Both the position numbers and the translations under genes were made by a program. A stretch of DNA of 14,051 bases from Chloroflexota bacterium. GTDB lineage: Bacteria > Chloroflexota > Anaerolineae > Anaerolineales > UBA11858. Under the pieces are notes generated by a model, which saw only the letters and a program-made list of their open reading frames with translations, was not told the origin of the DNA and did not search any database. The first letter of the stretch is position 1. Each line of letters starts with the position of its first letter. The stretch covers positions 1 to 14,051 of the forward strand of contig DAOUWT010000040.1 in NCBI GenBank assembly GCA_030666985.1, in the 5' to 3' direction. Below, in pieces: positions 12,563 to 14,051 of this stretch.

Positions 12563-13903
12563 ATGTCACTGATCATTCGAAATATATCCCACCTGGTATC
12601 GAATATAGATTATATTCAGCATGATTGTGACCTGCTGATAGAAAATGGGCGTGTTGTCTCTATTGGGCACAATCTTGGAGCTTCAGCAGGCGCCAAAGTT
12701 ATCGACGCCGAGGGCTGTGCCGTCATCCCTGGATTGATCAACCCGCACACTCACCTGTATCAAAATTTCTTGAAGGGGGTTTCGCCCGGTCTGCCCCTGG
12801 TTCCCTGGTGCAGCCAGGTATTGTTCCCAACTGTGGGCGCGTTAAACGAACAATTCGAACAGGGGAACAATCGCAGCGCGTATCTGTGGTCAGCCTGTGC
12901 TGCTATCGAGATGATCAAAGGGGGCATAACCTGCTGCCTGGATATGGCTCATATCAATGAAGGTAGCTTCCACGCCTGGCAAGATATCGGCTTACGCGGT
13001 GTGGTGGGTTATGTGCTGGCTAACCAGTGGATTCCTGAAGATTTGATTGGCGACGAAGAACAAACCAGGGCAAAGGTTGTGGCGTTCATCGAGAAATGGC
13101 ACCAGACCGATGGGTTAGTGCGGGTTTGTCTGTCACCATCGACAGTATTTCTCTGTGACGACGACCTGCTGTTATGGGCCGGCGAACAGGCCGAGAAATA
13201 TAACCTGGGGATGCAGATCCACGTATCAGAAATTGCCAGCGAGGGGCAGGATACTTTAGACGACCGCGGCATGACGCCGGTCGAACTTCTGGATGAATTG
13301 GGATTATTGTCGCCGCGCCTGAGCGCAGTGCATTGTGTGCATGTGAACGCATCGGATATCGAACGCCTCGCCAATTCCGGGGCCGGCGTGGTTCATTGCC
13401 CCAAGAGCAATATGAAGCTGGCCGATGGGATTGCCCCGATCTTCGAGATGAAAGAGGCCGGGATACACCTGAGCGTGGGGACGGATGGCTGCGCCTCGAA
13501 TGACCTTCTCGATATGTGGGAGGAAATGCGGGCCGCGGTCTTACTGGCCAGGGTCGCCACTAGCAACGCGGATGCTCTGTCCGCGCGGGATGCGTTCCGC
13601 ATGGCAACCATCGAGGCAGCCAGAGTGTGCCGGACCGAGGCGGGCGAGATTCTCCCCGGACGTTTAGCCGACCTGGCAATTATCGAATTGAAAGGCGCTC
13701 ACCTGCGCCCATTCCACGCAGACCGATTATTAGAGATGCTGGTTTTCTGCGCGCGGGCAGGCGACGTGCGCGATACGATCATCAATGGCGAAATTGTCAT
13801 GCGTGACAGGCAGATTCAAACGGTCAACGAGGCCGAGATAATGCAGGAAGCCGAAGAAGCAGAGGCCGCGCTATACGCCCGCCGTGCCGATTTTTCGTAT
13901 TAG
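12563..13903 (+). CDS. TRZ/ATZ-family amidohydrolase (MtaD / 8-oxoguanine deaminase group)
   Basis: A 446-residue metal-dependent hydrolase with an amidohydrolase TIM barrel flanked by a beta-sandwich (LIIRN...IENGRVVSIG at the start; IINGEIVMRDRQI at the end). Metal and catalytic residues are visible: PGLINPHTHLYQ (His62, His64), IHVSE (His220, Glu223), VHCVHV (His257) and GTDGCASND (Asp308). This set is typical of deaminases of S-adenosylhomocysteine/5'-methylthioadenosine, 8-oxoguanine and related triazine hydrolases. HTHLYQ with WSACAAIEMIKGGIT is compatible with both MtaD and 8-oxoguanine deaminase; the substrate is left open. Start 12563 (MSLIIRNIS) matches the family N-terminus; ATG 12518 adds 15 residues unlike the family. 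Neither start has a strong ribosome binding site. Cytoplasmic; apparently monocistronic. Confidence 0.88.
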   Translation: MSLIIRNISHLVSNIDYIQHDCDLLIENGRVVSIGHNLGASAGAKVIDAEGCAVIPGLINPHTHLYQNFLKGVSPGLPLVPWCSQVLFPTVGALNEQFEQGNNRSAYLWSACAAIEMIKGGITCCLDMAHINEGSFHAWQDIGLRGVVGYVLANQWIPEDLIGDEEQTRAKVVAFIEKWHQTDGLVRVCLSPSTVFLCDDDLLLWAGEQAEKYNLGMQIHVSEIASEGQDTLDDRGMTPVELLDELGLLSPRLSAVHCVHVNASDIERLANSGAGVVHCPKSNMKLADGIAPIFEMKEAGIHLSVGTDGCASNDLLDMWEEMRAAVLLARVATSNADALSARDAFRMATIEAARVCRTEAGEILPGRLADLAIIELKGAHLRPFHADRLLEMLVFCARAGDVRDTIINGEIVMRDRQIQTVNEAEIMQEAEEAEAALYARRADFSY

Positions 13904-13919
13904 TGAGCGTCCAAAGACT

Positions 13920-14005
13920 GTCATTGCGAGGAGCAGTCTATGCGACGAAGCAATCTCACCCGTGGCGAGTGGGAGATCGCTTCGCACAAAGACGCTCGCG
14001 ATGAC
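13920..14005. repeat. Palindromic dispersed intergenic repeat
   Basis: The arms GTCATTGCGAG (13920-13930) and CTCGCGATGAC (13995-14005) pair with one mismatch, and inner arms GCGACGAAGCAATCTCAC and GTGGGAGATCGCTTCGC extend the hairpin. This wording (GTCATTGCGAGGAGC, GAAGCAATCTC) is that of a palindromic repeat found in intergenic regions of many bacterial genomes. The T-run at about 14014-14022 after it could make the hairpin act as terminator for the amidohydrolase gene. Confidence 0.8.
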
Positions 14006-14051
14006 ATGCTGTGTGTTTTTTTGATGAGTAGAACCACAAAATGTTTTATCC

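Overview
The window reads as a chromosomal segment from an anaerobic or facultative bacterium, most likely a member of the Chloroflexota (Anaerolineae-like). That placement is an inference from the Asn-Thr-Pro-Lys-Pro repeat protein at the left edge, the moderate base composition and the mixture of gene types; no rRNA or other marker gene is present.

Layout. Positions 1-276 hold the C-terminal end of a protein made of an 18-nt (partly 36-nt) tandem repeat. Positions 300-1040 (minus) are a SAM-dependent methyltransferase broken by one in-frame amber codon. Positions 1111-1696 (plus) are the remains of a multiheme cytochrome c joined to a Rieske [2Fe-2S] domain, with one frameshift and a damaged third heme motif. 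A LysR-type regulator (1772-2698, plus) follows and ends at a terminator pair that separates it from the main feature.

The core is a block of eleven genes, all on the minus strand, 11188 down to 2831. In transcription order: an ArsR-family regulator, a TusA sulfur carrier, an MvhD-like protein that has lost its Fe-S cysteines, a short HdrA/QmoA-like flavoprotein, a long HdrA/QmoB-like flavoprotein, a 100-residue winged-helix-like protein, a QmoC-like membrane protein (two [4Fe-4S] sites plus a b-type cytochrome domain), a DsrE-family protein, a second TusA, a YeeE/YedE-type sulfur-compound transporter and a second DsrE-family protein. The central part is tightly coupled (gaps of 3 and 11 nt, overlaps of 4 and 1 nt). 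The likely logic is that the transporter brings in a sulfur compound such as thiosulfate, TusA and DsrE proteins carry the sulfur as a persulfide, and the HdrA-HdrA-QmoC complex passes electrons between that sulfur chemistry and the quinone pool. There is no HdrB (CCG-domain) subunit, no AprAB, no DsrAB and no LbpA in the window, so it fits neither a methanogen-type heterodisulfide reductase, nor the classical sulfate-reducer Qmo/Apr system, nor the sHdr system. It is the best candidate here for an incompletely described system.

Right of the block are a divergent promoter region (11189-11471), a small class I methyltransferase (plus), a gene-free stretch with a terminator and degenerate repeats (12105-12562), a TRZ/ATZ-type amidohydrolase of the MtaD/8-oxoguanine deaminase group (12563-13903, plus), and a dispersed palindromic intergenic repeat at 13920-14005.
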